DNA from: Helicoverpa zea
Lineage: Eukaryota; Arthropoda; Insecta; Lepidoptera; Noctuidae
Direction of reading: 5' to 3'
DNA: 64,000 nt
NCBI RefSeq assembly: GCF_022581195.2
Contig: NC_061452.1
Span: 3,045,501-3,109,500, forward strand
Part shown: piece after piece, positions 35,894 through 47,520 of the stretch
Position numbering within the stretch: position 1 is the stretch's first letter
How the letters are laid out: every line of letters begins with the position of its first letter
Made by a program: the position numbers and the translations under genes
Notes under the pieces: generated by a model
Told to the model about the DNA's origin: nothing
Databases searched by the model: none
What the model saw: the letters and a program-made list of their open reading frames with translations, nothing else

Positions 35894-38329
35894 GAATTGT
35901 GAAGATAATAGAAATATTATTTACAGTACGTTGTGGTGATTCATAAGAATCAAGGACATTTCCATGAAAGAAAGAAAAAAAGAAAATCCAGTAACAATCA
36001 AAATAATCCCACTGAAGAGAACGTTCATACGACTCAGACAAAGAAAAGCTAAAACCGAATTGTAGTATCAGAATTTATTAGCATTGCCCAAGACACCCAC
36101 CCAAGGCTTTCAATGTACCATAAATAGTTTATCAGAAATTGAAGGCTTTATATCAATTGGATCCGTTTTTACTCGAACCTTTAGCAAATAAAGCAAAACT
36201 TTCCTGATTCACTCCGAGTTCTGTGGAGTTTCTAAGCTGTCTGATGAAGTAGAAATTTTTATGGTCGGATATAATAAAGCCCTGTTTGCTCAAGGGAAAA
36301 TTACCATATGACTATGGTAGGTGAAGGCATTGTTAACGCAATAGTTTTGTTTGCGAATAAATGGAACATTCTGGACGTCATGTAGTCTGTAGGTAATAAA
36401 TTAATACTATCATCATCAATCTTAATGTAAATTCAGAATTTTGATATACAAACAAAACACATGTAACATTTCACCATATTGTGTAAACATAAAGTTGTAG
36501 TTAATTTAATTAACATTAACATTGGCGTAGTGAATTAATCAGAATAATCAGACATGTGTCATGTTGATGACATTTTCTCTTTACTTTTCAATTTCATTCA
36601 GTGAGTCACATCTTGGTTGGTTGTTTGTTGACCATATGGTAGCGAGTTTCGTCTCCTTACCATTTACGTGAATTGCTTAATCGAAAACACGCTTCACGAC
36701 ACGATATCAAAATGGAACCCTTACGAAAAAAACAATCAACTAAGTACAGTGCTGAAGTATTTTCAATTTTCGTTCAAATTGGCTTCAACTAAAGTGAACT
36801 TCTCTAAATACAAACGAATCTACCTTTGAAATAACATCTAGGGACATCGTAGTAAGATAAAAGGAACGGGTGAATATGTCCACATACCACTCGTTAATAT
36901 AGTCTAGGAATGTTCCAACACATTAAAATCTTTAATGAACGCATGATTATTTCTTGATAAACTAATGAAGTGTCCGTTAGTAATCAAGCATCGATTGTAA
37001 TGTATGAAGTAAAAATACTCACTCATTCTTTTAATAAACGGCACTAACACAGATGCAATTTATATGACGTTTAAGTTTCATAAACACAGATAAATGTTTG
37101 CAGCCTCTCTCTGACAGAGCTCAATGTGAATGAACCGTACTCTAGCGATATCAATACTACATTATCACCAGCAGTGACAGTAATATTGTTAGTTATAATA
37201 ACTATAATAAAATTTGCTTCACCCACGCCCAGCGACGCGCCTAGGCTAGACTGAAAGGCAGGCACTCAACGCCATTCGGACAGTTAATATGTCTATCAGT
37301 CAGGCAAGACTAATCAATATGCTTTCAGATGCTTAAACATTTGTCTAGGATGAAATTTCGGACGTTGGTAAACTATATAGCCAGCTTGGAGGCAGCGCCG
37401 CACAATTTGTTTTGGCTTCGGGTCCCGACTCAACTACTATTCTAGTGAACCTAACTATTTTCATACTTCGGTTATATTACTTTCCTCCAGGCTTCAGGCA
37501 GGTTTTAACAATACCAATAATGAGAATAGTCAAACCAACTTTAGTTTTTAGAGTGAAAAAAATACATATTCACAAACAATCGTCTTCTGGAGTGGTAAAA
37601 AATCAAGTTTCTAAATTGAAGCTATGTAGTGGTTAATTCTTACCACCGAGGGTTTACATATACGAGAAAATACGAAGTGATTTATAGCCAATACTGATTT
37701 AAAGCGATTCACTCTTGGGAAGTAATAAGACCTAGGCTGGGTCTGTGTGGAATTGGAAAATTGACTCTATCCTAGTAAACTTCATTCCATTAAGTACTTT
37801 AACTTGGGAGCACCGTTATTTCTAAGGAGTATATTCTTGGAAGCAGTAATTCGATAAAGGCTATCTATCTCACGGAGCGGATCACCTGTTTAATGCTTAA
37901 ACAACATAATGCTAGGTTAAGGGACCGCCATAGCCAATTGCCCCAAGAACTTCCACATGACCAACGGCTAACCACTTGAACAGGTTTCATATCACCCACG
38001 ATCGGCCTTGGGTATTATATTGACCTTCCAACCAATTACATAATTTGTGGACTAGTGGCGATAAAACGTAGATTTTTTTTTATTACGCATTAGGAATTTT
38101 AATTTGCTTGCTTTGATGAAATCATCGGATGTTTATTCCAACACATTAGACAAAAAGGCGCTCGATGGAACTGTTCTTGAGCGATTACTAATAGTGCATA
38201 CCTAATGCACATTTTATCTATCCAAATATCGCGTTGCATATAAATACAATTCGGTGGTATTGGTATGATGTCACTGAATTTATTAGGTATGATTTCTTGA
38301 AACATAATCTGTAAGCGCTACTAAATAAG
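35894..38329. other. Non-coding stretch
   Basis: No gene, RNA or repeat is recognised. Confidence 0.55.
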
Positions 38330-41300
38330 ATGTGGCATAAAGAGTTCATGAAAGGACAAATATTTTTGTCAGTCATAAAATTAATACGCCCAACTGTCTT
38401 GGGTCTTCAAATACTGGATATCAAAATATCTTGCCGTAGAAGAATTAACTGTTTTCGATTGAAGAATGCAACGTTCGCAATAATTGTTGTAAATAACCAG
38501 ACCAGTACACGTAAGGTTAATAGATATCAAGGTTGCACAAATCATCTGAGTGGTTATAAAGATCTTATAGTGCTAATCTTTTGTAGTCTTTCCACAATAT
38601 ATTCCTATATATTCTTAATCTTTTTTATTGTACGTCCGCGGTTTTAACTTATTTTAAATATTGATTTGATCTTACTCTTTATCACTATACGGACTCCTTG
38701 GATGCCTCCCGGGAATGCGAATTTATTCGTATTCGAACTAGTCACTTAAAGTATCATCATGATTCAACAGATGAGCGCGCCTGTTTATGTTACGCTCATC
38801 GCTGAAGAATTTCCAAAACAAATCAATGTTCCAATTTAAAAAGTCAAACACCTCAGTTGCCGAACCGTCTAATGTAAAATTCTAATTTCAGGGAAGCAAT
38901 TTTTGCGACTACGTGCGATCGGAATCGACCATCACTGGTTGTCACGCAAGTCTATAACGTTTAGGCAATAGAATTTATGTGCAGCTGATTAAACGCAAAT
39001 CGTTTACGAAACAGTTCCTAGAAAACGCCGAAATATAGTGCATGATGTGCGCCTCGGGTGAAACGTAAGCATTTATCATTACGTAGTTTATATACTTCAA
39101 ACTATTTTTGATGTGAGCGAAAATGTATACCCCGTGTTTGCTTTCAATAAGTTAGCGAGATGGATTGCTTTTCCGCTGCTAACCACTTTCCAAATGGATT
39201 CTGCGTTGAATCCACATACATATTAAAAGAATGCAATTTTTATGTTCAATGGTAAAAGTTTTTATTAAGGTCAGCGATAGTTTACACTTAATTGCTTACA
39301 TAAAATCATTCTGCGTGAGTGGGTAATGCTGAAGCATCTATCAAGTATTTTTCAAAATGAACTTTTCTATTGTCTAGATAGATTTTAAAACCAATATTTT
39401 CCAAAGCTTTTTACAAATAACCGATACGATTGGAAGTGTTAAATACCGCATCTATTGGCGCAACTATTTCATTGCGTTTGCTGTTTGCAGCAATGCGGTT
39501 AATTGATTAATATAAGGAAATTAATAATTTAGTGATGATTAAGTTGTGAAGATAATAGCTGTTAGTACAGCTGTAGTTATGCCAAATATTCCTACAATCA
39601 TTTTGCAGTTTTTGCGCCACTAACTATTGAACCTAGTCTTGAAGTCTAGTGTATATTAAGACGGGTTTGACATTAGCTCTGCAAATATTTGTACGTATCT
39701 GGCTGAACGTATTTGCCGATAAATTGCCAATGGATTGCGTTCATCGCTCCGTAACTGATGACTTTGTTAAGCCTCGTACGGTTGGGTGGAGTAATGCACG
39801 AACTTCTACAAAAGTTGGTCGGCGTTGGTCGCCAGCATGCGGCAGGGCGTACATTTAGCTATTTTACGACATAGAAAACCACTCCGAGTGACAGACGGTG
39901 TTTGAAAGTCTGCTTCTTGTAATTACAACTATACAACCTGTAGTAAGTATAAGGCAAGTGTGTTTTTATAAGTTCCGACGGTGATCGATCGCTGTGAATT
40001 AATGGCGCAAATAAATCACTGTATTAGCAATTTGAAGTGAATTCCTGTAATGACTCACATCCGAATTTCAACTTTGTAAATGTTACTAGTAATAGGAAGG
40101 AATTTTCTAATAATATATAACGTTTAAAGAAGTAATCACATTGATTGAAGTTAAGATTTAGGTCGGTAATTGTTGACCTAAAGAAGTTATGACAAGTTCA
40201 TATTTATGTCATGTCCGTAAAGAATTCATTCGCATGAATTTAAGTAAGATGATTGTACATTAAAACTCGAAAGGGGGACATCGTACCAATCTACGTGCCA
40301 AATGACAAGCGTCCAATTAAAGCTTCAGCTGGCGTCTAATGTACTTTTGATACGTTCCACACGCAACTAGAATTTCTACCCTCAAACTGTAACAAAAACA
40401 GTAAATCGACGAAAAAATATTGGAAGAAGTTGACAAACTACAGTGCTGACAAAGCTCATTAGATAAACAATGTTTTTAACGCAAGAAATATTGCTGGCTA
40501 TTAATAGATGTCTCAACAATCACTGAACTTTAAAATCGTCAATATTATTCTGAAAACAAAATTATGACGTAATGTTGAAAATATTTAAGCCTGAAGGCAG
40601 AAAAGCTAACGGGACAAAAACAAAGAAGTTTTTAAAGTGGAAAACAATACAGGTGAGAAAAAAGCTGCGACGATAAAAAGCGATGTGCTAGCGCCGCTTT
40701 CAGACGCCACTGACATAGAGAGCGCCATAGGATAAAACGAACGCGTATCATCTGCCAAGTTTTTTCAGTGGGCGCGCAACTGAACGTGTGAAACGACCAC
40801 ACGTCACGGGAGGCGGTGCCCGTCATATATTTTCGTGATTTCCCACAGTTCGTATGGACTGCCTCAGTTTCTCTGACGTCTGCTTCCGTTAATTTCATCC
40901 GATATTACAGCATATTATCATTTTTATTATGTTTGTAGTTACGTAGCTTCAAAATTCTATTTTGGAATATGTTCTTACTACATGTAAATACGTATGTACG
41001 TATCCCAGACGCGGCAGTATTCCCATCGCTATTAAGATATCTCTTTGGATTGCGACCGTAAGCCCGTGTTCAACTCGTTCCTTTGATAGAAGATACATTG
41101 GTATGTAACAATATTAAGATGACACACTTATGTCACATGCCAAAACTGAGAGGAGTATTATAAAGCTCTCAGGCCGAAGATTTGTGCGTGTGTATTCACA
41201 AGTCATCACTGTAGGTGTAAAGATAGAATATCTTCAAACTTCTTGACCATTTTAAAACTAAAATAGAAGAATCTAAAAGAACTTTTAATGAATGTCAAAG

Positions 41301-41700
41301 GAACAAGACTAATTTAGCAGCACCTTGTTTTATTAACCCAGTCGTACATACAAATTGCGTCGTAAAAGAATAATAAGGAAGAAACGTTATGATCTGAGAA
41401 AAATTTGCTCTAGTGCCAAATGGGTCACTTGTCTGTCAAGAAATAACGAGAAAATAGCTAACAGGTAAGCTTTCTCTAGGAATTCAGAATTGCTAGTAAT
41501 AAATTATTTATTGGAATTGTCAATGCGTAACAACTAAGGGTATTGTAATATTGATTTTTAAACTAAAACACAGGAGATGTCTTGAGCGAGATAAACGGAG
41601 CCTTTGAAGCTAAACGCTTTTAAATATAAGAAAAAAAATATAGTGGCATTGCTTACGATCACGTCAACAAGCAATTAGCCTTCTTGAGAGATATTTGTTG
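38330..41700. other. Non-coding stretch
   Basis: No gene is recognised. The longest frames (105 codons from 38330 on plus, 88 codons at 40632-40898 on minus) have AT-rich or random-looking composition and no motif. Confidence 0.55.
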
Positions 41701-41712
41701 TACTGTATATGG

Positions 41713-41830
41713 TATAAAAAGCCTGTGACGGATCATTTAACGTTACGACGTCGTGCTGTTACGCTGTCTGGCCGGCGTCTAGCTTGCGGTCGCTTTCTCA
41801 CTTCAACGATCGTGAAAAGAAAGGTGCAAA
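41713..41830 (+). promoter_or_regulatory. Putative TATA-containing core promoter
   Basis: TATAAAAAG at 41713-41721 is a strong TATA box. The sequence then becomes GC-rich (ACGTTACGACGTCGTGCTG, TGGCCGGCGTCTAGC) to about 41800, like a 5' untranslated leader. A TCATTT initiator-like word starts at 41733, but this is only about 22 bases after the TATA box, closer than the usual 28-30. No ATG-started coding frame of note follows. Confidence 0.25.
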
Positions 41831-42529
41831 CTGCAAAAGCTTGAACAAGATTTTCTATCTTTATATTAGCTGCTATCTATTGTATTACCTAAGCTATCAT
41901 TCATGCTGGCTAGCTAGATTATTGCTTTAAGTTCGTTGACCGTTTGATAGAAAGTAGTTGCAGATGACATATCGATATTTGTTTTAATGTTTTGAAAATC
42001 ATCGATTTCGAGTTGTTCTGTTACGTGAGTTGTTTAAACTCAAGATATTTTAACACGTCAATATTAAAAGAGCACAGTGATTTAAGTTCAATCAAATAAG
42101 TACAAAACTTTTATAGACCAAACTTTTTTCCAATACAATCAAAAAATCCACACGCATATTAGATGACAAAATAGGCCTTGAAGGCAAACAATCTTAAAAA
42201 CAAACTGAAAACTTATTTCAACTTCACCACAACAAGTTTCCTTGTTTCCCTGATAAAAGCTTGTTAGTACGCAGTTAAGAGCTTACATTCAACACATACA
42301 TAATCAGAATTTACTGCTTTGTATGTTGTTAATAAAACAAATTGCATAGAATTAACATGTTGGAAGGAAAAAATACTAACATGTTTAAACGTACAGCTTT
42401 ATATGCATGAAAGTTAATCAATTTCTACCGTGAATATCGTTAACACTTTAAGACAAATTGAGGTTTCAGTGATGATGACCCGTGAACAGACAGACGGTAT
42501 GATATGCTTAATTATGATAAAGAGTTACA
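41831..42529. other. Non-coding stretch
   Basis: No feature is recognised. Confidence 0.55.
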
Positions 42530-42894
42530 CCCACCCAAAACAAAAATGTGAAAGACTGCCAAGTTCGATAATATGGGAATGCTTCGCCTATAAAAGAAGT
42601 GAGATCTGAATAAGTACCAAGTTCCATACACATACCTCAGTTAAAAATAGTTACTTTTTTAATGATGTTACTTGGCAAGTTTTCATACACCTTGTTATAA
42701 ACCTACTAAACGCAATGAATCAAGTATTTAATTTTCTATTAAAACTTGCCAAGTAATCATCATTAAAAAGTAACTATTTTTAACTGAGGTATGTGTATGG
42801 AACTTGGTACTTATTCAGATCTCACTTCTTTTATAGGCGAAGCATTCCCATATTATCGAACTTGGCAGTCTTTCACATTTTTGTTTTGGGTGGG
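42530..42894. mobile_element. Foldback element with 154-nt arms
   Basis: 42530-42683 and 42741-42894 are reverse complements over 154 bases each, separated by a 57-base spacer. By eye I see only two single-base length differences, which cancel (TTTTTT against TTTTT, and GATGTTAC against GATGATTAC). The outer ends read CCCACCCAAAACAAAAATGT. The transcript would be an almost perfect long hairpin. There is no coding capacity and no clear target-site duplication. I recall this sequence as a common lepidopteran repeat, unverified. Confidence 0.65.
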
Positions 42895-43670
42895 ATTTCA
42901 TTTATTTTTGTAAGGTTGTTTATTTTATTTTTTTCTTATGATGAAGTTAGTTAAAGAAATGTCTCATTTATACTATTTTTTAGATTTTTTAATATGCACT
43001 ATGTTTCTTACAAAGAAATGAACTAGATTAACTAAATGGACTAGATTTACCAACTGACTGACATGACATGTTATCATATATTATGTTCGTGGATCAAAGT
43101 TACACATTCGTTATTTTCGAAAGTAATTCACACTTGGCCGTTTTCAGATTTTTACTTTACTTTGACTAAATACAAACCTTTGTACCATTCGAAGATATAT
43201 TATATAAATATAGATAAATTTAGTTCGTTTTAGTTCCTTAGGGGAATAAATTTACACCGGGTATAAAACACCTTCATTATTTTGAAACCGACTCACACTT
43301 GGCCATTTTCAGATTTTTCCCTTTAACTTGACATAAAGACCTACCTCCATGCCAAATTTCAAGTCAATACGACCATTGGAAGTGGTCTAGGTTTTTGATG
43401 AGTGAGTCAGTGAATAAGTGAATAAGTGTATAGTAAGAATAGCGATTTTCTGACGTCAATATCTCAAGACCTACAATAGGTATATTAATGAAATTTTGTA
43501 TTTTAGATAAGTGAGGGGGTCTCAACAGATACTAGAAATTTGATATGCGTAAATAAAATAGATTTTGAGTTACAGGGGGGTCGAATTTGGCCCGAAATGG
43601 TTCGTGTAATATAACCCACGGCCGGTGTGTCGCTTTTTTTGCTCGAACTTGGCGGACACACTGCCGTGTG
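42895..43670. repeat. Dispersed repeat with internal 165-bp duplication and end hairpin
   Basis: CACACTTGGCC[G/A]TTTTCAG occurs at 43129 and again at 43294, so the segment contains an internal duplication with a 165-bp period. Near the right end, CACGGCCGGTGTGTCGC (43617-43633) pairs with GCGGACACACTGCCGTG (43652-43668) as an imperfect hairpin of about 16 bp. The CACTTGGCC motif is shared with the right end of the 45.1-47.3 kb repeat. The segment abuts the 154-nt foldback and may belong to the same element. Confidence 0.45.
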
Positions 43671-45146
43671 TCTAGATCATAAAACGATTATAACGATTGT
43701 ATTTTAAAGAAATAACCTGAGATATGTAGATAGGTATAGTTTTAGAAGAACCACGACTACCATCGTTAAAACCGGCGAAATGTGATGTTTCATATTCAAA
43801 GTAATATCGGTCGAGAGAGGGGAATGACTGCAGAAATGTTCCATCTGATCAGATAATTGGGTACAATTTCGATGATGTAACAATAGTATTGAACGTAATA
43901 TTACTTACGGCACATGTGTGTACAGTTCTCAAATGACGCCTAAACAAAGCCTTCTCCGCAAGTCTCTCATTACTTATACTCATTACTGGCTAGGTGGAAG
44001 AAAGCAGACACCGGGTAGACGGCACACAATGGCCGAACCAGAACTGGGTTAATTGAAGACAACAGCGCCCATCGCCGCCGGCTGACGGCAAGATCCGATC
44101 TCTGTACGCCTCTAAATTAATACTGTAATAAACTATTCACTCGGAATTATGAACATAACCGGTGAGTGTAATATTGCTGCTGCTACAAACCTAAAATGCC
44201 AAAGGCACTGAAACACCGCATGAAGGAATATTATTTTCTTTTAAGCTTTTCGAAGAATTTATTGTCTAGAAATAAAGTTAAGTGAGTATGGCGAATAGTT
44301 CGTGTTCTGCCTGGAAGGAAATCCCGAAAATAGGTCGAGTAACTTTCTCCGGTACCGAAGCGGCGTAGGTAGGTATCTGCAGTGCGACACCAACCTTTAA
44401 ACATTGATTTCCGAGACGTCTGGACGCTAAATCTGATAGTTTTTCCATTTACCCATAAAATTTTGTATTTATTGCCACATTATACCCACAGTTGAAAGCA
44501 AATAACACAATTTTAGGATGCTATTTAGTTCTCTAAGGATACCATTCTAATAACTGGAACTGTCAATACATGTCCAATATTAATGCAGAGCGTCACGTGC
44601 TGAACAATACACTGTGAAGGCGTGAACACAATAAGCTAACGTAATGTGAGGTAAACGGTATATACCGCTTCCTGGCTAAAAGACAAGAGAAGAATACAAA
44701 ATGCGGCCTCAAACTTTCGTGGTAACCAAAGCAGAATGTTTCTTTTCAAGTAAGAACCTTGAATGTGAGAATTAAGCTCACAATAACTTCACGAACTAAT
44801 TTGCATGATTCAGATTTATTGTGTTTTGTATTGCCAGAATTAAAGACGAAGGTTTAGGATGCTCCTTTTAAATACTAGAAATCTGAACGAAAGTCAGAGA
44901 AGTGTCGAGTTTCAGTGAACACAAAATTTGCACGTGAATATTCTACTTAGCCAAAAAGTATACTAGTACATTTGTCGACTGTCATTTTAACACCCACTCA
45001 GTGAACTAGATCAAAGTTCAATGACTCTGATAGTGAAATCCATTCATCATTATAGCCATTACTAGAGCAGTAGTGCTTACAATGACAGACAAGTAACAGA
45101 CATTGCTGACGTCACGCGGCATTCGAAAGCCAATATGGGCAAGTGA
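43671..45146. other. Non-coding stretch with one GC-rich patch
   Basis: No gene is recognised. 44010-44110 is GC-rich (GACAGCGCCCATCGCCGCCG near 44061) but has no convincing frame. Confidence 0.45.
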
Positions 45147-45208
45147 TTTTTAGGGTTCCGTACCTCAAAAGGAAAAAACGGAACCCTTATAGGATCACTT
45201 TGTTGTCC

Positions 45209-45251
<43 letters not shown>
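45209..45251 (+). repeat. (GTCT)n microsatellite
   Basis: This is an uninterrupted run of 43 bases, ten full GTCT units plus GTC, near the left end of the modular repeat. Confidence 0.95.
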
Positions 45252-45260
45252 AAGACCCTT

Positions 45261-46020
45261 TATCTCAAGAACGCGTGGACGTATCAAGATGAAATTCACA
45301 TGAAATGCTCAGGTCTGTTGTCCCTTTAAGCTGTGAAAATATCAAGCTTCTAAGCCAAGCCAATCAAAAGATACAACCGATTATGTCGATATTTTCAACA
45401 AATTCTCGACACTCGCAAAGGAATCAAAACCTACAGGGTACTTCCCGTAAACTCAGAGTCTTGAAATTTGGCATGAAGTATTGTCATATAATGCAAATAT
45501 AGGAAAAATTACGAAAATCTCATTTTTTTAGTTATATAATATAAAAAAATATATTTTAATAAAATGAAACTTACTACCTTATTTCTCACGAACGAATAAA
45601 GGTATCAAATTGAAATTTATACCAAATACCTAAGTCTATTGTCCCTTTAGGCAGTGAAAAAAACAAACTTCTAAGTTAACGCGATCAAAAGATACAGCAG
45701 TTATACCGACACCTTAGACGAATTTCTGTCACACGCTAGGGAATCAAAACCTACAAGGTACTTCCCGTGAACTCAGAATCTTGAAATTCGCCACGAAGCA
45801 GCGTTATATAGTACAGATAAAGGAAAAATTGCGAAAATGATTAATTTGAAGTTACATAAAATATTAAAATATTATTTTTGCTTACACGACATAAAATATT
45901 TTTTTAATAATTATAAACTTACTAACTACCCTTTTTTACATGAACGCGTAGAGATATTAAAGTTGAAATTCATATCAAACACTTCTTAAATATAATTGCC
46001 ACTAAACTATGAAAAATTTT
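45261..46020 (+). repeat. Three diverged tandem modules of 320-350 bp
   Basis: Module 1 starts near 45263 (CTCAAGAACGCGTGGACG), module 2 near 45583 (TCTCACGAACGAATAAAG), and a short module 3 near 45938 (ACATGAACGCGTAGAG). Each is followed by a match to TATCAA[G/A]TTGAAATT. Modules 1 and 2 then share TTGTCCCTTTA, ATCAAAAGATACA and AATCAAAACCTACA, then GGTACTTCCCGT and CTTGAAATT. This is the internal tandem structure of the larger repeat. Confidence 0.6.
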
Positions 46021-46029
46021 AAATCATTC

Positions 46030-47045
46030 AAAGGTCATTGGGCACCTTAGTATGAAAACCATACCCACGGCGGATACGAACGAAATATAGCACAGTATAA
46101 TGATAAAGGCTCTGATTTACTATGGCATTAGTCGCATCTATGTGAACCGTGAGAATCTAGAGAAAATCAGGTGTAAACATCAAATATTTTCCTCATTTCA
46201 ATGGGGAATTTAAACGACCAAATTTGACGGATTTGAGAAATCATTTCTTTGTAGTGAAAGAGTATACTCGCCGTTTATTTCCATTGTCATCAGGTCAGGA
46301 TCTGATGATGGAAATCCTGAGAAATCGAGGGCAACTATAAAAAATTGTAGGCATGCATAGGATTAAAACTTGATTCTCAGATGTATGTCTGGTGATACTA
46401 TCAAACAGTGAAAGTTTAGAGCTTACCTGATGATGGAGACGTGAGAAAGTCGAGAGAACTCTATGCATGTTTAAAAAAATAATAGATCCCATTAGTAGTG
46501 AATTCTCATCACCTAAAATAAAATAAGCTCCAACACAAGGTTACGTTATAAATTGTAAAGGAGTTCCCATAACTATATCTGATCTTTGCTATCGATCCCA
46601 CAATGGCAGTTAAACCTATCTATGTGGAAAGTCTTCGCCAATACGAATAAAATAAGCCCAAACACGTGGTAGTTGCAACATACCGTTCAGGAGTTCCCTC
46701 GACTCTCTGTAGTCTCCATAATCAAATCAGCTCCAAACCTTCACTGTTTACAAGTACCCTCAAAAATACACTCACATGTCTGGTTTTGACTCGATGCGTG
46801 ACTACAATATTCAAGAGTTGCCCTCGATTACTCAGGGTTTCCAGATCCTTTCTTTATGAAAAGTCTTTAACAATAAAAACTAGCATTGCAACCTGTAAAA
46901 TCCTCTGAAACTGCTTGTCGTTTATTTTTTTTCAAACGATCCTGGACATTCAAAGAAACGTCATACCATTCTCCACGATTTAAAACTACTTTGATTCATG
47001 TCCGCCACTTTTTACAAAGCGGGTCAGATATGCCCAATGACCTTT
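46030..47045. repeat. Inverted-repeat core of the modular element
   Basis: An outer exact 15-mer pair, AAAGGTCATTGGGCA (46030-46044) and TGCCCAATGACCTTT (47031-47045), encloses diverged arms of about 170 bp at 46296-46465 and 46684-46849. The arms share ATCGAGGGCAACT in inverted orientation. Translated outward, both arms give similar open peptides (SCPRFLRIS on minus, SCPRLLRVS on plus; SSKLSLF and SSKPSLF). A direct repeat beginning AATAAAATAAGC also occurs at about 46517 and 46646. Confidence 0.55.
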
Positions 47046-47318
47046 AAGACATAATTAGTTATTTTCAATCAGATTTCTGAATGATGACTATAAAATGTTG
47101 TATATAAATAACTTTAATAAAATAACTTTTACAAGGTACTGGCCTACTATTTTAGTTATATTATTAAATAAAAAATATTAGCTATTTTGACTCTCACGAA
47201 ATTACCATAACTATGATTGTTCTAAACTGAACGGTTGGCGCGAGACTCACTTTTTATCTAACCAGGATTTGTACGGAACCCTCGGTGCGCGAGTCCGACT
47301 CGCACTTGGCCGGTTTTT

Positions 47319-47389
47319 CATTTGTATATGAATACGATGTCCAAGTGTTATAGTGAACTATAAAAGAGTTCATTCATAGCGATAATGAG
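47319..47389. other. Short spacer
   Basis: Nothing is recognised. Confidence 0.5.
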
Positions 47390-47520
47390 GGCGTGAGCAG
47401 CAGGAAGGCACTGCGGCCAACCGTTCCGGGAAGCGGCGGCAGACGATGCGCAGACGCTGATGACGTCACAGAGTGATCAGCCAATTGGGGCAGCGGGCCT
47501 ATCAACCTTAGTTAACTTCA
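47390..47520. promoter_or_regulatory. GC-rich islet with CRE and CCAAT words
   Basis: A GC-rich patch (GGAAGCGGCGGCAGACGATG near 47430) contains TGATGACGTCACAG, a full cAMP-response element, and 14 bases later CAGCCAATTGG, a CCAAT word. It looks promoter-like, but no transcription unit can be attached to it. Confidence 0.25.

Larger units (their letters stand above)
45147..47318 (+). mobile_element. 2.17-kb modular dispersed repeat
   Basis: The element starts TTTTTAGGGTTCCGTACCTC and ends in GAGTCCGACTCGCAC, a near-palindrome, followed by TTGGCCGGTTTTT. GGGTTCCGTA at the left end is inverted as TACGGAACCC at 47272. From left to right it holds a GTCT microsatellite, two full and one partial diverged copies of a 320-350-bp module, and an inverted-repeat core. 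No transposase or reverse-transcriptase coding is left. I recall both termini as very frequent in moth and butterfly genomes. The family name is not assigned. Confidence 0.65.

Noticed and set aside
43617..43675. Helitron 3' end (hairpin followed by CTAG)
   Set aside because: The hairpin is only about 3 bases from CTAG instead of the usual 10-12, and the next base is A where a Helitron needs T.
45209..45251. CRISPR array or other spaced repeat
   Set aside because: It is a simple tetranucleotide microsatellite. No spaced repeats with unique spacers occur anywhere in the window.
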